A DNA stretch of 36,738 nt. Origin: Cyanobium sp. T1B-Tous. GTDB lineage: Bacteria; Cyanobacteriota; Cyanobacteriia; PCC-6307; Cyanobiaceae. Positions 34,879-36,738 of this stretch are shown here, one piece after another. Location: assembly GCF_024345475.1 (NCBI RefSeq), contig NZ_JAGQBE010000018.1, positions 1 to 36,738 on the forward strand, in the 5' to 3' direction. The translations under genes were made by a program, and so were the position numbers. The notes below the pieces were generated by a model. That model searched no databases and was not told the origin of the DNA. It worked only from the letters and a program-made list of their open reading frames with translations. Position 1 is the stretch's first letter. Every line of letters begins with the position of its first letter.

Positions 34879-36443
34879 CAGGCCCGCGCCGCCAGCCGCT
34901 CCAGCACATGCTCGAGGGTGTAGCCGAACAACGCCGGGTCGGGGGCCTGTCCCCCGAGGTCAGCCAGGCCCAGCTCGGCCCAGCGGCCATCAATGCGTGC
35001 TTCCAGCTCGGCTGGGCGCCGCAGCGGTTCACCCCAATCATGGCGCTTCTCAGGTCCCACTTTGGTGGTGGCGTCGATCGCCAGGCGGCCGCCCAGTCCG
35101 AGGCGCTCGCTGGCGAAGTCCAGGGTGTCGAAGGGGGTGTCCTCCAGGACAAACAGATCGCGTTGGGGATCCACCTGGGCACTGATGGCCCAGATCACCT
35201 GGCGGGGATCGCGGATGTTGATGGTCTTGTCGACCACCACCACGAATTTGGTGTAGGTGAATTGGGGCAGGGCGCTCCAGAAGGCCATGGCGGCTCGCTT
35301 GGCCTGGCCCGGGTAGGCCTTGTCGATGGCGATCACGGCCAGCTTGTAGCTCAGCCCCTCCATCGGCAGGAAGAAATCCACGATTTCCGGGATCTGCTGC
35401 CGCAGGATCGGCGTGTAGATGCGGTTGAGGGCGATGGCGAGCATCGCGTCCTCCTTCGGCGGCCGTCCGCTGAAGGTGGTGAAGTAAATCGGGTTCCGCC
35501 GCTGGGTGACGCACTGGATCTGCACCAGGGGCGAGTCTTCCACCCCGCCGTAGAAGCCCATGTGGTCACCGAAGGGGCCGTCGGCGAGCTCCTCGCCTGG
35601 GGTGATCGTGCCCTCCAGCACCACTTCGCTGTGGCTTGGCACCTCGAGGTTCACGGTCTTGCACTTGGCCAGGCGCACCCCTTCGCCGGCATAGAGACCG
35701 GCGAACAGCCACTCGCTGAGCTGCACGGGGATCGGCGTGGCAGCGGCCATCACCAGCAGGGGATGCACGCCGATGGCAATGGCGATCTCCAGCTTCTTGC
35801 CCATGGCCGCCGCCTTGCGCAGGTGGCGGGCGCCGCCGCGCACGCTGAGCCAGTGCACGGTCATGGTGTTGATGCTCTGCTGCTGCAGCCGGTACACGCC
35901 CACGTTCGGCGTGCCGGTTTCCGGGTCCTTGGTGATCACCAGGCCGAGGGTGATGATCCGGCCGCCGTCGCCTGGCCAGGGGCGCAGGAGGGGCAGGGCA
36001 TCGAGGTTCACCTGCTTCCCCTTGAACACCTGCTGGTGGCAGGGGGGCATGAGGTCGAGATCGGGCCTGGCCTTGAGCACATCCAGCAGCACCGAGCCGA
36101 AGCGCACGGCCTCGCGGGCTCCCTTGGGCGGGCGGGGCTGCTGCAGCAGGGCCAGCCGCTCGCCCAGGGTTTCGAGTTCCTCGGCCCGCTCCATCCCCAT
36201 GCTCCACAGCACCCGTTCCTGGGTGCCCAGCAGGTTCACCGCCACCGGCATGGAGCTGCCGATCACGTTTTCGAACAGCAGGGCCGGTCCCCCCAGGCTC
36301 AGCACGCGATCGGCGATTGCCGCCAGCTCGAGGTCCGGGTCCACCGGGGCCGTGATCCGTCGCAGACGGCCACGCTGCTCGAGCACCTCCAGAAATCCCC
36401 GCAGATCCCGGCGGCTGCGCTGGCTGATCAGGGGCGCTGCCAT
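34878..36443 (-). CDS. ubiD: UbiD-family decarboxylase (plastoquinone pathway candidate)
   Basis: UbiD enzymes use prenylated FMN to decarboxylate aromatic acids; in cyanobacteria the expected substrate is the prenylated 4-hydroxybenzoate intermediate of plastoquinone. The 521-residue protein shows [20 protein letters not shown], the prFMN region [19 protein letters not shown], the catalytic-acid block [20 protein letters not shown] with HMGFYGG directly after, and [19 protein letters not shown]. Its FMN prenyltransferase partner (UbiX) is not in the window. ATG at 36443 ([19 protein letters not shown]) is preferred; ATG at 36473 and GTG at 36494 are in frame. Divergent from the phosphatase gene by about 110 bases. 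Confidence 0.93.
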   Translation of the reverse strand: MAAPLISQRSRRDLRGFLEVLEQRGRLRRITAPVDPDLELAAIADRVLSLGGPALLFENVIGSSMPVAVNLLGTQERVLWSMGMERAEELETLGERLALLQQPRPPKGAREAVRFGSVLLDVLKARPDLDLMPPCHQQVFKGKQVNLDALPLLRPWPGDGGRIITLGLVITKDPETGTPNVGVYRLQQQSINTMTVHWLSVRGGARHLRKAAAMGKKLEIAIAIGVHPLLVMAAATPIPVQLSEWLFAGLYAGEGVRLAKCKTVNLEVPSHSEVVLEGTITPGEELADGPFGDHMGFYGGVEDSPLVQIQCVTQRRNPIYFTTFSGRPPKEDAMLAIALNRIYTPILRQQIPEIVDFFLPMEGLSYKLAVIAIDKAYPGQAKRAAMAFWSALPQFTYTKFVVVVDKTINIRDPRQVIWAISAQVDPQRDLFVLEDTPFDTLDFASERLGLGGRLAIDATTKVGPEKRHDWGEPLRRPAELEARIDGRWAELGLADLGGQAPDPALFGYTLEHVLERLAARA

Positions 36444-36553
36444 GGGCTGGGCCAGTGGGACGGTCGGGCCCATCCACTGTGACGCACGCGGCACGGCTGC
36501 CGGGGCCCCCGCCTGCCCCTGACTACTGTTACTGCCCCTGGCTGTGGGCCGCT

Positions 36554-36738
36554 GTGCAGATTTCCTATTTCCATTCTTCCGAGGCCGTTCCCGCGGTGAC
36601 GTCCCCGCTGGAAGGGGGGCCGGATGCCGCAGTCGTCATCGATGTGCTGCGCGCCACCACCACCATTGCCTGGTCGCTCCACAACGGCGCCGAGGCCATC
36701 GCGGCCTTTGCCAACCTGCCTGAGCTGGAGACGGCTGC
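36554..36738 (+). CDS. ComB-like 2-phosphosulfolactate phosphatase (3' end outside window)
   Basis: Only the first 61 codons are present, running off the right edge. From GTG at 36554 the frame reads [13 protein letters not shown], then a spacer, then [16 protein letters not shown] and [10 protein letters not shown]. The [10 protein letters not shown] block is characteristic of the ComB family, Mg-dependent phosphatases acting on 2-phosphosulfolactate or related substrates, common in cyanobacteria. No in-frame ATG lies upstream. The 110-base gap to ubiD is the presumed divergent promoter region; it is GC-rich with no obvious elements. Confidence 0.8.
   Translation, partial: MQISYFHSSEAVPAVTSPLEGGPDAAVVIDVLRATTTIAWSLHNGAEAIAAFANLPELETA

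Overview
The window looks like an ordinary chromosomal stretch of a GC-rich picocyanobacterium, most likely of the Cyanobium / freshwater-halotolerant Synechococcus type. The evidence is strongly GC-biased codon use, an NDH-1 NdhD subunit, phylloquinone genes (menD, menB), a UbiD decarboxylase of the plastoquinone type, a high-light-inducible protein, glycogen synthase, and several protein families mostly known from cyanobacteria (DUF760, DUF2605, DUF4336, DOMON-like). Coding density is very high. No gene-free gap reaches 300 bases; the largest is about 170 bases, between trpS and the lysozyme-like gene. I see no tRNA, rRNA, CRISPR array, insertion sequence, phage block or origin.

Layout. 1-4880 (+): a tight run of tamB (left end cut off), a ROK sugar kinase, proA and folB with overlapping stops and starts. 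4886-8702 (-): an M3 oligopeptidase, a NahK-like sugar kinase and a DOMON-like protein, also overlapping, so probably one operon. 8773-14292 (-): thrS, glk, thrB, ndhD. 14352-15558 (+): three small genes, DUF2605, a TM2 membrane protein and DUF2752. 15578-19568 (-): a CDF metal exporter, two uncharacterised proteins, trpS and a secreted lambda-R-like muramidase (GH104); a 31-base near-perfect palindrome lies between the last two. 19665-23121 (+): a DUF697 protein, a ZIP metal transporter and a DUF4336 protein. 23145-24170 (-): DUF760 and signal peptidase I. 24187-31270 (+): menD, menB, an L,D-transpeptidase, glgA, a proline-rich membrane protein and murF. 31399-36443 (-): ubiD, an Rrf2 regulator, aroA, glmU and a high-light-inducible protein. 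36554-end (+): the start of a ComB-like phosphatase.

Functional themes. Cell envelope work recurs: TamB, MurF, GlmU, L,D-transpeptidase, GH104 enzyme, LepB. Carbon and sugar handling is represented by GlgA and three sugar kinases of three different families (ROK, Glk, NahK-like). Photosynthetic redox chemistry appears as NdhD, MenD/MenB, UbiD and the HLIP. Metal traffic appears as a divergent CDF / ZIP arrangement around a DUF697 protein. I found no clear novel defence or mobile system. The best leads are the palindrome downstream of trpS, the host-encoded lambda-endolysin relative, the DUF697 protein with a degenerate P-loop between two metal transporters, the possible ribbon-helix-helix protein upstream of trpS, and the cysteine-free Rrf2 coupled to ubiD.
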